Notes: generated by a model not told the origin, from the sequence alone. A stretch of DNA of 64,000 nucleotides from Paenibacillus sp. FSL R7-0273 (GCF_000758625.1 NZ_CP009283.1:5219501-5283500); one strand, 5' to 3'; numbered from the stretch's first letter, positions 1-9,246 are shown. Numbers and translations: made by a program.

Positions 1-297
1 AAAACACTCAAACGGCGTGATCAGCTGGCAAGATATGCGTCTGAAACCTTGCGGCAGGCCGGGGCCAGGCAGATTATCCGCTCGGATACCCCTTTTGGCT
101 TCATGCTTCATCTGGAAAGCACGATGCGGATGGGCTATGTAACCGATGCTAACTGTGAAGCCTTTCAAGTGAAACGCTTGTTCATTGCTGATAACAGTGT
201 GCACTTCAACGGAATCGGCGGTCCAAACCCCACGCTTACGACCCAGGCGCTGGCTACACGGACGGCTGAAAAGATAGTAACCGAGTACTTCAGCTAG
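1..297 (+). CDS. GMC-family oxidoreductase, C-terminal part (5' end outside window)
   Basis: The reading frame is open from the first base of the window to the stop at 295-297, giving 98 residues of a C-terminus. It contains HLESTMRMG, matching the H-x-x-(G/S)-T-x-R-M-G element of the GMC_oxred_C domain, followed by FIADNS and GGPNPTLTTQALATRTA, the usual NP-LT-ALA-R-A ending of GMC flavoproteins. These enzymes bind FAD and oxidise alcohols or sugars, often with a partner subunit. The substrate cannot be told because the FAD-binding N-terminus (normally 400 or more residues) lies outside the window. It is the last gene before the germination operon, and its end overlaps the convergent 30-codon gene by 8 bases. 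Confidence 0.85.
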   Translation, partial: KTLKRRDQLARYASETLRQAGARQIIRSDTPFGFMLHLESTMRMGYVTDANCEAFQVKRLFIADNSVHFNGIGGPNPTLTTQALATRTAEKIVTEYFS

Positions 298-382
298 CCC
301 CCGGCATGGTGGAATAATAGAGCACTGCACCGGATATAGCAATTATGATAAGAAAAGCAATAATCTTACCGAGAAGCTTCAT
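290..382 (-). CDS. 30-residue single-pass membrane peptide
   Basis: A 30-codon frame begins at ATG 382, with a near-perfect Shine-Dalgarno AGGAGGTG eight bases upstream. The peptide is MKLLGKIIAFLIIIAISGAV followed by LYYSTMPGAS. It has two lysines at the N-terminus, then one hydrophobic helix of about 16 residues, so it should sit in the membrane. It ends inside the last codons of the convergent GMC gene and lies head-to-head with the germinant-receptor operon, about 190 bases away. I do not recognise a family. The quality of the ribosome binding site is the main reason to call it a gene. It could instead be a chance frame beside a real regulatory site. Confidence 0.6.
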   Translation of the reverse strand: MKLLGKIIAFLIIIAISGAVLYYSTMPGAS

Positions 383-572
383 CCCCCTCACCTCCTATCC
401 GCCCGTATCCGTATATTATGCTTGCAGTATCTGCAGCGGCGGATAAAATATACCCGTATATATAAGGCTATTCCCGGAGGCTGATGCAGCCCTGAGAATG
501 GCCTTTTTCCAATTTCATTGGATAACAAGGGAATTGATGGTGAATATTAAAGGCTCTGGAGGTGATAGGCCG

Positions 573-2081
573 ATGAGAGTAAACAAACGGGCAACCGATC
601 CTTTTGCCAAAAAAATAAGGGCACTTGAACCTGAAGTAAACATCCCTATTTCCGAACAGATAATGGAGAACAAAAAAGGCATTGCCCAGGTCTTCGCCAA
701 TTGCTCCGATCTGGTTGTACGGGAGCTGCTTATCTTCGGCTCTATGCCTGCCATGGTGGTTTATCTGGATGTCCTGATCGATAAGCAGCTGTGGGATGAC
801 GGCTTCCTTGAGCCTTTAATGCAAGAAGCAGCACCTCCAATCAGCGATCCTTCCCGGCTGGAGGAGCAGCTTAAGTTCGGGTTCTCCTCCATTGTTCAGC
901 CTGCGGTAGTAAAGAATATGACGGAAACCGCCAGACGTATTGTCAGCGGCGAAACCATCCTGTTCATTGAAGGCTCTGCGCAAGCCTTTGCCTTCTCACT
1001 CAAGGATAAGCTGAACCGCGCGCTGGATGAGCCGTCGACCGAAGCGGTTATCCGCGGGCCGCGCTACGGATTTATTGAGAAAATGTCCATAAATCTTGCC
1101 CTGATCCGTCACCGGCTCCGCACCCCCCGGCTGAAAACAGAAACATTAAGTGCCGGCAGCCTCTCCCGTACTGATATTACCATCGTATACATTGAAGGGA
1201 TCGCCGACAAAAGTGTAGTAGAGGAGTTAAAGAGACGGATCGCAGGCATTGATATGGATAGTATCCTCGAATCCGGTTATATCGAAGAATTAATCAGCGA
1301 TCATCCTTATTCCCCATTCCCTGTCATGCAGGCAACCCAGCGCCCGGACATGACTACAGGTTCATTAATAGAGGGGAAGATAGCCGTTATCACTGACGGC
1401 TCGCCGATGGTACTCATCCTGCCCGTTACCTTCTGGTTTGGCTTTCAGTCTGCAGAAGACTATTATATGAAATTTATGTTCGCCACCATGCTGCGCTGGC
1501 TGAGATATCTGTTTGCTTTTTTTGCGATGGCGCTGCCTTCCATCTTTATTGCTGTTACAACATTCCATCAGGAGATGATCCCGACAAGCCTGACCCTGAG
1601 TCTCGCCGCCGCACGTGAGGTTGTTCCTTTCCCGGCAATTGTCGAGGCGCTGATTATGGAAACTACCTTTGAAGCCCTGCGTGAGGCCGGAATCCGCCTC
1701 CCCCGCCCCGTCGGCCAGACGATCAGCATTGTAGGCGCCCTGGTTATCGGACAAGCGGCCGTTCAGGCCGGAATCATCTCGGCTACAATCATCATTGTCG
1801 TATCGATTACCGGGATTTCTTCCTTCCTGATCCCTAATCCGGGGATGAGCCAGGCTATCAGCATTATCCGTTTTCCGCTCATGCTGCTCGCTGCAACCTT
1901 TGGCCTGTACGGGCTGGGAATTGGCTTACTCGTCATACTGGTACATCTGGTAAATTTACGTTCCTTCGGTGTACCCTATATGTCCCCGCTTGCCCCTTTG
2001 ACTTTCAATGGACTGGCTGACACATTATTGAGGGCCCCGTGGCAAGCCTTAAAGAAACGGCATAAACATACGAGGCATTAA
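573..2081 (+). CDS. Spore germination protein, GerA family (A subunit of a Ger receptor)
   Basis: This is the A subunit of a nutrient germinant receptor in the spore inner membrane. The 502-residue protein has a cytosolic N-terminal domain (about 1-290) and a C-terminal membrane domain (about 295-475) with five or six hydrophobic helices. The family-typical stretch VGQTISIVGALVIGQAAV lies in the membrane part. Length agrees with GerAA/GerKA proteins (480-550). An in-frame ATG at 498 exists, but GGAGGTGAT at 558-566 sits seven bases before ATG 573, so 573 is preferred. The C and B subunit genes follow with 17 and 30 base gaps, forming a three-gene operon. Transcription in the forespore (sigma-G) is expected from the family, but no clear promoter was identified in 383-572. 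The germinant cannot be deduced. Confidence 0.93.
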   Translation: MRVNKRATDPFAKKIRALEPEVNIPISEQIMENKKGIAQVFANCSDLVVRELLIFGSMPAMVVYLDVLIDKQLWDDGFLEPLMQEAAPPISDPSRLEEQLKFGFSSIVQPAVVKNMTETARRIVSGETILFIEGSAQAFAFSLKDKLNRALDEPSTEAVIRGPRYGFIEKMSINLALIRHRLRTPRLKTETLSAGSLSRTDITIVYIEGIADKSVVEELKRRIAGIDMDSILESGYIEELISDHPYSPFPVMQATQRPDMTTGSLIEGKIAVITDGSPMVLILPVTFWFGFQSAEDYYMKFMFATMLRWLRYLFAFFAMALPSIFIAVTTFHQEMIPTSLTLSLAAAREVVPFPAIVEALIMETTFEALREAGIRLPRPVGQTISIVGALVIGQAAVQAGIISATIIIVVSITGISSFLIPNPGMSQAISIIRFPLMLLAATFGLYGLGIGLLVILVHLVNLRSFGVPYMSPLAPLTFNGLADTLLRAPWQALKKRHKHTRH

Positions 2082-2098
2082 ATGGAGTGGGATTAAAC

Positions 2099-3268
2099 AT
2101 GAGCAGATTTATAAGGACATGCAGATATATGCTTCTCCTGATTATCCTTTGTATGACGACCGGCTGCTGGGACCGCAGGGAAATGGATGATCTCGCATTA
2201 ATTATGGGCAGCGGAATCGATTTAACGGACAGCGGGCTGGTTGAGGTGTCCTATCAGATTGCGCTCCCGACAGGCATACCCAGTGCGGTGAAATCAGGGG
2301 GCAGCCAGAAGCAGGTTGTCGTCATCTCAGCCAAAGGAAATGATTTGCAGGAAGCACTGGGGAAGGTCCAGCAGCAAATGTCCAGATACGTCTATTTTGG
2401 CCACAGGGAGGTATTCCTGATCGGGGAGAGTTACGCACGGCACGGCCTTAATCAGGTTCAGGACCTTTTTACACGCTTCCCGGAGACCCGTTACAACAGC
2501 TACGTGTTAACAGCCTATGGAGCAACCGCCAAAGAAATTCTGAGCGCTCCCTACCCTATGGAACTAATTCCGGCACTAGCAATCAGCAAAATTCAAAGCA
2601 GCAGACAGAGCTTCTCCGTAAAGTTCGATGAATTTCTGAAGGCCTTCTCCTCGCCCGGAACATCCCCGGTAACTGCAGCCATCCGGATTATCCATAAGGG
2701 CACGGATAAAGAATCGGTTGCGATCGATAGGACTGCAGTCTACCTCGGCAATAAATTGAGCGGATTTACCGAGCCCTCAGAGCTTGATCTGCTGCGCTGG
2801 TGGATTGGGGACCCCTATCGTCTGGGATTTACGATTCAGGCGGAGCCTGAGGAAAAGGATTACAAGGGAACCATAAGTGTAAAGTCATCAGAGAGCCGTG
2901 TACACGTGCATACGAAGATATTGGATGATCATCCCGAGGCTAAGGTCATCTTCCATACAGTGGTTAAGGTGGTTTCTAACAACACAAGGCTGAATCTGGA
3001 CAATGAGAAGAACAGAAAAAACGTGGAGCAGCAATTTTCCAGGCAGCTGCAGAGCAGGATCGAAGGCCTGCTGACCCATGTCCAGAAGGAAATGAGGTCC
3101 GACATCTTCGGCATGGGTGAGGAAATCCATATTGAGCACCCTTATTTCTGGAAAAAGATACAGGACTCCTGGAGCGAAATCTTTCCCGCAATGCCAGTGC
3201 AGGTTGAGGTCGAGCTTCAAATCGAGCAATTAGGCAAAACACATGGCCGTGCTTATCCGAAAAAATAG
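2099..3268 (+). CDS. Spore germination lipoprotein, Ger(x)C family
   Basis: C subunit of the germinant receptor: a lipoprotein anchored on the outer face of the spore inner membrane. The start is ATG 2099, seven bases after GGAGTGGG; a GTG at 2087 is in frame but lacks spacing. The 389-residue product begins with a signal peptide and lipobox (LCMTTGC, Cys23), followed by WDRREMDDLALIMGSGID, the family hallmark after the lipidated cysteine. The rest matches the usual three-domain soluble part in length. Gene order here is A-C-B, one of the common arrangements in Paenibacillus and Bacillus clusters. The cysteine would be lipidated by Lgt before assembly with the A and B subunits. Confidence 0.93.
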   Translation: MSRFIRTCRYMLLLIILCMTTGCWDRREMDDLALIMGSGIDLTDSGLVEVSYQIALPTGIPSAVKSGGSQKQVVVISAKGNDLQEALGKVQQQMSRYVYFGHREVFLIGESYARHGLNQVQDLFTRFPETRYNSYVLTAYGATAKEILSAPYPMELIPALAISKIQSSRQSFSVKFDEFLKAFSSPGTSPVTAAIRIIHKGTDKESVAIDRTAVYLGNKLSGFTEPSELDLLRWWIGDPYRLGFTIQAEPEEKDYKGTISVKSSESRVHVHTKILDDHPEAKVIFHTVVKVVSNNTRLNLDNEKNRKNVEQQFSRQLQSRIEGLLTHVQKEMRSDIFGMGEEIHIEHPYFWKKIQDSWSEIFPAMPVQVEVELQIEQLGKTHGRAYPKK

Positions 3269-3298
3269 CAATATCATAAAATGTAGAGGATGCACACA

Positions 3299-4423
3299 AT
3301 GAATCTGAAAATTTCCGGCATGCAGGTATTATGGATCATCTTAAGCATGAATCTCGGGATGACCCTGGTGATGACGATAACCCCGAGCCTGCAGGCCGCT
3401 AAGCAAGATGCATGGCTCTCCATTATTGCGGCAGGCTGTATTGCATTGCTCGTTGCCTTACTGGTAACGGCTGTTGCCAAGATTTTTCCAGGCCAGAATC
3501 TTATCGACTATGCGCCCTTGGTTTTCGGGAATTGGCTCGGCAAGCTGGTAATCGTCATCTATCTTGTACAGTGGTACACGATTATCCCGATTGTACTCCG
3601 CCAATTTTCCGACCTTGTTAATATTATGCTGCTTCCGGAGACGCCCAAGGAATTCGTGATTCTGCTGATGATCCTGTTGATTGCTTATGCCGCCTATGCC
3701 GGAGGCATTGAAGGAATTGGACGCTGCAGTGAATTTCTGGGGCCAATCATTCTGATCATGGTCGTACTCGTCCTGCTTGCCAACAGCAATAATATTAACC
3801 TGAAGCAAATTCTCCCCGTCTATGCGGATAGCGGCTTTAAGGATATTTTGCGTGGCTCGCTGGCTCCTGCTTCATATCTGGGCCATTCCGTCGAGTATTT
3901 GATGTTTGCCTCCTTTTTGTCCCGGCCGCATAAGGGACGGGCCTATACGATCTCGGCGGTACTGATTGCGAACCTCATTGTTCTATTGACCACAATCATG
4001 ATCATTGCTGTACTCGGCGTCAATCTTAGCCCTAACATGTGGTATCCCTTTTTTGAAATGACCCAGAAAATCTCATTGTTTGGCTTCATCGATAATTTCG
4101 ATGCTGTTCCGGTCGTCATCTGGATTTCCAGTGTATTCGTCAAGCTGGCCGTCTATTTGTTCTTAGTAAGCTACGGAACCGCGCAATTTCTGAAGGTCCA
4201 GAGCTGGAGAATTATGATTTGGTTCATTGCTCCGGTCATGTTTGTCTTTGCGCTGATTCCGCAAAATGTAATTGAAGCTACAACGAATTACCTGCAGCGC
4301 TACTGGGTTCCTTTCGCTCTGCCGGTGAACATGCTGGGGCTGCCTTTGCTGATGTTAATAATAGGAAGCTTGAAAAAGAAAGCGGGAGCTGCCACCACGG
4401 CAAAAGGTAATAGCAGCCAGTAG
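3299..4423 (+). CDS. Spore germination protein, GerB family (permease-like subunit)
   Basis: B subunit of the germinant receptor, belonging to the APC superfamily of amino acid permeases. It is thought to hold the germinant binding pocket in the membrane. The 374-residue protein has about ten hydrophobic helices across its whole length and opens with the family-like MNLKISGMQVLWIILSMN. I chose ATG 3299 because AGAGGA at 3285-3290 is eight bases upstream; the in-frame ATG at 3290 overlaps that site. It ends with a short basic tail (KKKAGAATTAKG). It is the last gene of the receptor operon and converges on the phosphoesterase gene, with only 21 bases between stops and no clear terminator there. 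Confidence 0.93.
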   Translation: MNLKISGMQVLWIILSMNLGMTLVMTITPSLQAAKQDAWLSIIAAGCIALLVALLVTAVAKIFPGQNLIDYAPLVFGNWLGKLVIVIYLVQWYTIIPIVLRQFSDLVNIMLLPETPKEFVILLMILLIAYAAYAGGIEGIGRCSEFLGPIILIMVVLVLLANSNNINLKQILPVYADSGFKDILRGSLAPASYLGHSVEYLMFASFLSRPHKGRAYTISAVLIANLIVLLTTIMIIAVLGVNLSPNMWYPFFEMTQKISLFGFIDNFDAVPVVIWISSVFVKLAVYLFLVSYGTAQFLKVQSWRIMIWFIAPVMFVFALIPQNVIEATTNYLQRYWVPFALPVNMLGLPLLMLIIGSLKKKAGAATTAKGNSSQ

Positions 4424-4444
4424 CGGGGCCTTCGGTGATAAGCA

Positions 4445-5113
4445 TTACCTGTCCTCCAGCATATTTATTTTAAAATCCTTGTAATGCTGTCTGGTGGCTT
4501 CGGTCGAGCAGGAGTAGGCAATACCGTTGTGAACATCCAGCAGCGTCAGCCGGCAGTTATGCTTCGCCCCGGTGTCGATGCCGGTTAGTCCGGATTTCCT
4601 CCAGACCTCACCTGCTTTGGCCCCCATTTTAAAGGTCGGCGTATGTCCGAAAATAATACCTTTACCGGCGTACGGCGGCGGCTGCACTCCCCAGAATTCC
4701 TCACGAATTTCCGTCATATCCTGCAGGATCTGTCCGGCAAGCGGCACATCCGGACGGAATCCGGCGTGGACGAACAGGTAACCGTCAGCTTCGATGTATG
4801 GAGGCAGGCCCCGCAGCCATTCACGGAGGGATGTGCCGCCGGAAGCTCCGGAAGCAATGTCTGCAAGTTGCTCCGGCAGCCGCAGCTCCATATTGCCCGG
4901 AACAGCCAGCGCCCCTTCCTCTGTCAGCCTCCTGATCAGATGCAGTGTCTCCCAGCTTGGCGGATCTTCGTCTATGTAATCCCCCACCAATATAAGGCGG
5001 TCTGATGCAGGATTATATTCAGCGGTATTAAGCAACTGCTGCAGCCCTCCGGCATGCCCGTGGATGTCTGAAACCGCCAGCAGCCTGCCTGTGTTCTTTG
5101 ATGTATGGAGCAC
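4445..5113 (-). CDS. Metallophosphoesterase, PPP-like (serine/threonine phosphatase / Ap4A hydrolase type)
   Basis: A 222-residue calcineurin-like phosphoesterase. The metal ligands are visible in order: DIHGH (about 17-21), GDYIDEDP (about 44-51, family GDxxDRG with R replaced by E), PGNME (about 72-76, family GNHE with H replaced by M), and later HAGF and GHTPTF. Such enzymes hydrolyse phosphomonoesters, phosphoproteins or dinucleoside polyphosphates with two metal ions. The changed GNHE and GDxxDRG motifs suggest a divergent member whose substrate cannot be assumed. It lies 48 bases downstream of the ABC transporter ATPase on the same strand, so it is probably the last gene of that operon, which fits release of phosphate from an imported organophosphate (inference). 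Confidence 0.8.
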   Translation of the reverse strand: MLHTSKNTGRLLAVSDIHGHAGGLQQLLNTAEYNPASDRLILVGDYIDEDPPSWETLHLIRRLTEEGALAVPGNMELRLPEQLADIASGASGGTSLREWLRGLPPYIEADGYLFVHAGFRPDVPLAGQILQDMTEIREEFWGVQPPPYAGKGIIFGHTPTFKMGAKAGEVWRKSGLTGIDTGAKHNCRLTLLDVHNGIAYSCSTEATRQHYKDFKINMLEDR

Positions 5114-5161
5114 AATATCAGCGGCCTTTCGCGAATAATCTGTTAGGTTCTCTTCCTGCTG

Positions 5162-6286
5162 TCAGGTTGCGTAAATATAGGCGGATTCACGGGGAAGCCC
5201 GGCATAAATGATGCTCCCGCTATCCCGCTGTTCTTCACTGAACAGGTATAAGCGTTCTCCTGCCGCAGACTCGGCCATCGTCCGCCACTTAGTTCCCTCG
5301 AAGGTCGAGTGGATGACGGTGGCTTCAATCCGGTTGGAGTCTCCATGCCCAGCAGAAGCTTCTGCTCCGGCGGGCAGTACCTTCACTGCTTCCGGCCGGA
5401 AGCGCAGCTCTGCGTGGCCTTCCGCCCGCAGGCTTCCATCCGGACCGCAGACGGTTCCCTGGAGCAAGCCGGCGGAGCACTGAATGGCTGCATCCCCCGG
5501 AGAGCCGGCAAAGGTGCCGCTGAGCACATTGATTGCCCCCAGCAGCGAAGCCGCCTGCCTGCTGGCCGGCTTGTTGTAGCAGGCCATCGGCGTATCCAGC
5601 TGGTCCACCGCCCCGCTGCGCATCAGCAGCAGCTTGTCGGCCATGGCAAAGGCTTCCTCCGGATCGTGTGTCACATGGAACACACTCATTTTCAGCCTGC
5701 GGAACAGCACCGACATTTCGGTCCGCATCTCCACGCGCAGCCGCATGTCCAGATTGGAGAGCGGCTCATCGAGCAGCATCAGCCGCGGCTCTGTCACCAG
5801 GGCGCGGGCAATTGCCACCCGCTGCTGCTGGCCGCCTGACAGCTGCGGCGGCAGACGCCGCTCGAAGCCTTCGAGCTGGAGCAGCGTCATAGCCTCCTCC
5901 ACCTTTTGTTTGATGGCTTGCGCGGACAATCGCTTTTGCTTCAAGCCATAGGCGACATTGTCATACACATTCATATGGGGCCACAGTGCATAGTCCTGAA
6001 ACACCATATTGATGCCCCGTTTTTCGGGCGGCGTCATCCGGGAAGCGGAAGCGATAGCCTGCCCGTGCAGCAGAATCTCTCCCCCGTCCGGCTGGCTCAG
6101 TCCGGCAACGAGCTGCAGCAGCGTTGACTTGCCGCAGCCCGAGGGACCCAGCACGCTGATAATTTCACCCTCCTGCAGCTCCAGGTTGATACCGCCCAGC
6201 GCCTGGAAACCGCCGTAGCTTTTTTGCAAATTGCGGATTTCGAGCAGCGGTGTGCCCGGGGCGTGTACAGTCTGTGGTTGTCTCAT
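5162..6286 (-). CDS. ABC importer ATPase (iron/phosphonate/spermidine class)
   Basis: This is the cytoplasmic ATPase of a binding-protein-dependent importer, 374 residues. It shows Walker A (GPSGCGKST, about 47-55), Q-loop, the signature LSGGQQQR (about 148-155), Walker B (LMLLDEP) and H-loop HVTHD. A C-terminal TOBE-like region (about 285-374) marks the FbpC/PotA/PhnT subgroup. Its start overlaps the end of the permease gene by four bases (ATGA type), showing translational coupling. Together with the fused permease and the binding protein it makes a complete importer. The class transports ferric iron, thiamine, spermidine or 2-aminoethylphosphonate; the sequence alone does not decide. Confidence 0.9.
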   Translation of the reverse strand: MRQPQTVHAPGTPLLEIRNLQKSYGGFQALGGINLELQEGEIISVLGPSGCGKSTLLQLVAGLSQPDGGEILLHGQAIASASRMTPPEKRGINMVFQDYALWPHMNVYDNVAYGLKQKRLSAQAIKQKVEEAMTLLQLEGFERRLPPQLSGGQQQRVAIARALVTEPRLMLLDEPLSNLDMRLRVEMRTEMSVLFRRLKMSVFHVTHDPEEAFAMADKLLLMRSGAVDQLDTPMACYNKPASRQAASLLGAINVLSGTFAGSPGDAAIQCSAGLLQGTVCGPDGSLRAEGHAELRFRPEAVKVLPAGAEASAGHGDSNRIEATVIHSTFEGTKWRTMAESAAGERLYLFSEEQRDSGSIIYAGLPRESAYIYAT

Positions 6287-7968
6287 GCTCTCGCCCCTCT
6301 CTTCTTAAAGATGGATTCAATTACAACAAGGATCAGTACAATAATGCCTCCTCCGGTCACTGTAGCCGCAGATGCGTAGCCGAACCGCATATCTTCAAAG
6401 GCATCGTCAATGACAATCGGCAGGGTTACAAAATTCGGCGGGAACAGAATAGAGTTGACCGCCAGATCGAAAATACAGGAGCCGAAGGCAGCAAGCGCAC
6501 CTGACACCAGCGCGCCGCGGATCAGCGGAATCAGGATCGTCCGCACCCGGCTGACCAGGGAAGCCCCCTGAATCTGTGCGGCATCGAGCAGATGCCCGGG
6601 AACCTTGGCCATCGAGCCGGTGATAATCCGGGTAATGACCGGGATCGCTCCGGCAATGGCCGCCAGCACCAGGATCGGCGGCTTACTGTACAGTCTGAGT
6701 CCCAGCGGCTCCAGCCACTTCTGGTTCCAGACAAAGATATACCCGATGCCGAGCACAACGCCCGGAACCGCGAAGGAGATCAGCGTAGCGGTCTCAATCA
6801 GCTTTTTAAATTTAAACCGGGAATAGGACAGCACAAATGCTGCGCCAAGGCCGATAATCAGCCCGAATACAGAAGCTGCAGCTGCAATCATCAGCGATCT
6901 GCCGATTCCCGGGAATAAATCCGCACCGTGGCGGAACAGCTCACTGTAATGCTCAAGCGTCAGATTGCCTCTCACCAGTCCTCCTGACTGTACCTGCAGA
7001 ATGGACATGACCAGGCTGGAGCCGATCGGGATGCCGATGACAACGATGAGCAGAAGACCGACCGCGCAGCTGATTAGCCAGCTGTATTTGCCGGCAGAGC
7101 CGGGGGCCGAGCGGACCGCTCTCCCTGACAGAATGTCATACCTGGCTCTGCGCAGCACATAGAACTGGACGGCAATTGCCATCGCGATCAGCAGCACCAG
7201 ATACAGGGACAGCACACCCGCCATGTCGAAGCGGATTGGCGAGGTGTAAATTGCCGAGTAGATAGAATATGGCAGTGTCGGGAAGCGGTACACTACGGCA
7301 ATTGCCGACGGAAGACCAAAGTCTCCGATTGTATCCATAAAGACCAGCAATGCGCCTGAAAAAATTGACGGCAGCAGCAGCGGAACCTCCACCGTCCGCC
7401 ACACGCGCCATGAGCTGGCGCCGCACAGCCTTGCAGCCTGTGACAGCATATCCATCTTCCACTCCATTGCCGCACGGACTGTCAGATAAGCCAGCGGAAA
7501 CTTGCTGAAGGTCATCACTGCAACCAGACCGGCCGGTGAGAATACAGCGGAGCTTACCCATTTCCAGCCGAACAGGGACGCTGCCAGCCCGTTGCCGGCA
7601 GAGAACATAATCCAGCCCTGGGCCAGAATGAAGGAAGGCATAATGAACAGAATCCAGGCGGCGGCATCCAGCAGCGCAGCCCCCCGGAAAGACCAGCGGG
7701 AACGGGCCATAGCCAGCACCGTCCCCAGAATGGTTCCAAACAGTGTAGTGCCGATTCCCAGCAGCAGCGAGTTTTCCAGTGATTTTCGCCAGAGCGGGCG
7801 GTTGAACACATCCAGCAGCAGCGACAGATCGCCAAAGTTCAGCTCACCGAAGAAAACGCCCGGCAGCAGTACCTGAATGATGACCGCTGCCAGAGGGAAC
7901 AGGACAAGTATGGCAAGCAGGATGCTGACAATCCAGCCCAGCCGGTTAACATTAAGCGCCTTTACCAT
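6283..7968 (-). CDS. ABC importer permease, two fused transmembrane domains (FbpB/PhnU type)
   Basis: An integral membrane permease of 561 residues, with two homologous halves of about 280 residues each carrying about six helices. It thus supplies both membrane domains in one polypeptide, as in FbpB and ThiP. EAA-like loops for contact with the ATPase are seen near DMLSQAARLCGASSWRVWRT (first half) and HLLDAAQIQGASLVSRVRT (second half). The gene lies nine bases downstream of the binding protein gene and overlaps the ATPase gene by four bases. The protein would form the channel for the substrate delivered by the lipoprotein encoded upstream. Confidence 0.9.
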   Translation of the reverse strand: MVKALNVNRLGWIVSILLAILVLFPLAAVIIQVLLPGVFFGELNFGDLSLLLDVFNRPLWRKSLENSLLLGIGTTLFGTILGTVLAMARSRWSFRGAALLDAAAWILFIMPSFILAQGWIMFSAGNGLAASLFGWKWVSSAVFSPAGLVAVMTFSKFPLAYLTVRAAMEWKMDMLSQAARLCGASSWRVWRTVEVPLLLPSIFSGALLVFMDTIGDFGLPSAIAVVYRFPTLPYSIYSAIYTSPIRFDMAGVLSLYLVLLIAMAIAVQFYVLRRARYDILSGRAVRSAPGSAGKYSWLISCAVGLLLIVVIGIPIGSSLVMSILQVQSGGLVRGNLTLEHYSELFRHGADLFPGIGRSLMIAAAASVFGLIIGLGAAFVLSYSRFKFKKLIETATLISFAVPGVVLGIGYIFVWNQKWLEPLGLRLYSKPPILVLAAIAGAIPVITRIITGSMAKVPGHLLDAAQIQGASLVSRVRTILIPLIRGALVSGALAAFGSCIFDLAVNSILFPPNFVTLPIVIDDAFEDMRFGYASAATVTGGGIIVLILVVIESIFKKRGARA

Positions 7969-7977
7969 AATCCCCGC

Positions 7978-9072
7978 TTACTGCACAGCCTGATCGGCAA
8001 ACCATTGCTTGATCTCAGCCTCATGCCCGCTCGCCCATGCGGCCTCTGTAAAGTTCAGCTTGGCATCAGCAGCACGGTCAGCCTTCGGTTCTGCACCCTC
8101 CGCCGATGGCTCGAAATAAGCCTCATCCCCGGTATCGACCAGCTCCTGCTGTACTTCCGGCTCCAGCAGGAAGCTCACGAACTGCTTCGCGGCGTCAGCC
8201 TTTGCCGTATCCTTCTGGATTGCAGCCACACGTACGGATGCCGGCGCTCCCTCTTCAGGCCATACCAGCTCCACCGGTTCTCCGGCAGCCACCATGGAAT
8301 ACGCATTCGATTCCTGCAGCGCAGCAATATCAATTTCTCCAGCGGTCAGAGCCTGTACCACCTGCGGATTCTTCGGATACACGCGCAGCCCCTGCTCCAT
8401 CAGTGTGTTGAAGTAGGCCTTCCCGCCGTCCATTCCCTTATCCTCGAAAAAGCTGGAGACAAACGGATACGCCGGTGCCGCAATCGCCGGATCAGCCATG
8501 CCCAGTCTGCCCTTATAAGCGGTGCGGCTCAGGTCTTCCCAGGAGGCAGGAATATCTGCACCCGTAATGTTATTTTTATTGTAGACAATGATTCCTGCAG
8601 CATGGGCTCCGGTCGGATAATACGAGCCGTCTTCCGGAATCAGCGATTCATATTGGTCTTTCAGTCCGGCCACATTATCCGGCGTCCAGCCGGTCAGCAG
8701 CTGTCCTTTGGCATCCAGCCCGTTAATCGAAGGCATCGCATCGATCCACACGACATCCCACTGCGGATTGCCCTGCTCGGCTTCAATACGGGACATAATC
8801 TCGGCACCGTTACCGGAGACGATGTTCAGCTTGATGCCGGTCTCTTTCTCGAACATTTCACCGATGACTGCATCAAAATCATTCAGGTACACTGTCAGCG
8901 TCTGGTCACCGGCTGGTGCAGCTGTTGCCGCCGGTTCAGCTGTGGCTGCCGTATTTCCGTCAGCTGCTGCAGCAGTTGTATTACCCTGGTTCTGTCCTCC
9001 GCAAGCTGTAACTACCAATAATGAGAGCGCACCTGCTGCAATACCTGCTGTTTTCAGCCAATTCCGTTTCAC
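7978..9072 (-). CDS. Extracellular solute-binding lipoprotein (family 1; iron/2-aminoethylphosphonate-like)
   Basis: Substrate-capturing lipoprotein of the importer, 364 residues from GTG 9072, preceded by AAGGGGGA. A longer in-frame start at 9135 exists but adds a non-signal leader. The signal peptide and lipobox LLVVTAC end at a cysteine, followed by GGQNQGN and an Ala/Thr-rich linker of about 35 residues typical of surface lipoproteins. The mature part reads TLTVYLNDFDAVIGEMFEKE and VVWIDAMPSI, like the FbpA/PhnS/AfuA group. No clear double-tyrosine iron motif (YY) was found, so an organic phosphonate or phosphate ester is at least as likely as Fe3+. It is first in the operon and divergent from the LysR gene, with an intergenic region of 174 bases. 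Confidence 0.85.
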   Translation of the reverse strand: MKRNWLKTAGIAAGALSLLVVTACGGQNQGNTTAAAADGNTAATAEPAATAAPAGDQTLTVYLNDFDAVIGEMFEKETGIKLNIVSGNGAEIMSRIEAEQGNPQWDVVWIDAMPSINGLDAKGQLLTGWTPDNVAGLKDQYESLIPEDGSYYPTGAHAAGIIVYNKNNITGADIPASWEDLSRTAYKGRLGMADPAIAAPAYPFVSSFFEDKGMDGGKAYFNTLMEQGLRVYPKNPQVVQALTAGEIDIAALQESNAYSMVAAGEPVELVWPEEGAPASVRVAAIQKDTAKADAAKQFVSFLLEPEVQQELVDTGDEAYFEPSAEGAEPKADRAADAKLNFTEAAWASGHEAEIKQWFADQAVQ

Positions 9073-9212
9073 GATTGATTGATCCCCCTTGAGCTTCTTG
9101 TTTCGCCTTAGCGTTAATTCAAACTTTAACAACATTATGTAAGAGCAACGTTAAGCCTGGGTGTTAGTTTTATTAAATATATCTATGTATATTGAATGTT
9201 TAATAGATAACG

Positions 9213-9231
9213 TCTATATTTCAAATATAGA
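9213..9231. promoter_or_regulatory. Perfect dyad next to the LysR start, candidate autoregulatory operator
   Basis: TCTATATTTCAAATATAGA is a perfect 19-base palindrome with arms TCTATATTT/AAATATAGA around one central C. It overlaps the beginning of the LysR gene's Shine-Dalgarno (AGAGGGGG). The location fits a site where the LysR regulator represses itself while controlling the divergent importer operon, as is usual for the family. It could also act as an RNA hairpin hiding the ribosome binding site. Both are inferences. Confidence 0.45.
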
Positions 9232-9246
9232 GGGGGCGTGAAGCTA

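Noticed and set aside
383..572. Possible forespore (sigma-G) promoter for the germination operon
   Set aside because: AT-rich elements and the TGCAG-TAT-CTGCA dyad are present, but no -35/-10 pair with proper spacing could be defined by eye.
8005..9021. 338-codon plus-strand frame opposite the binding protein gene
   Set aside because: It is antisense to a clear lipoprotein gene, with no recognisable motif.
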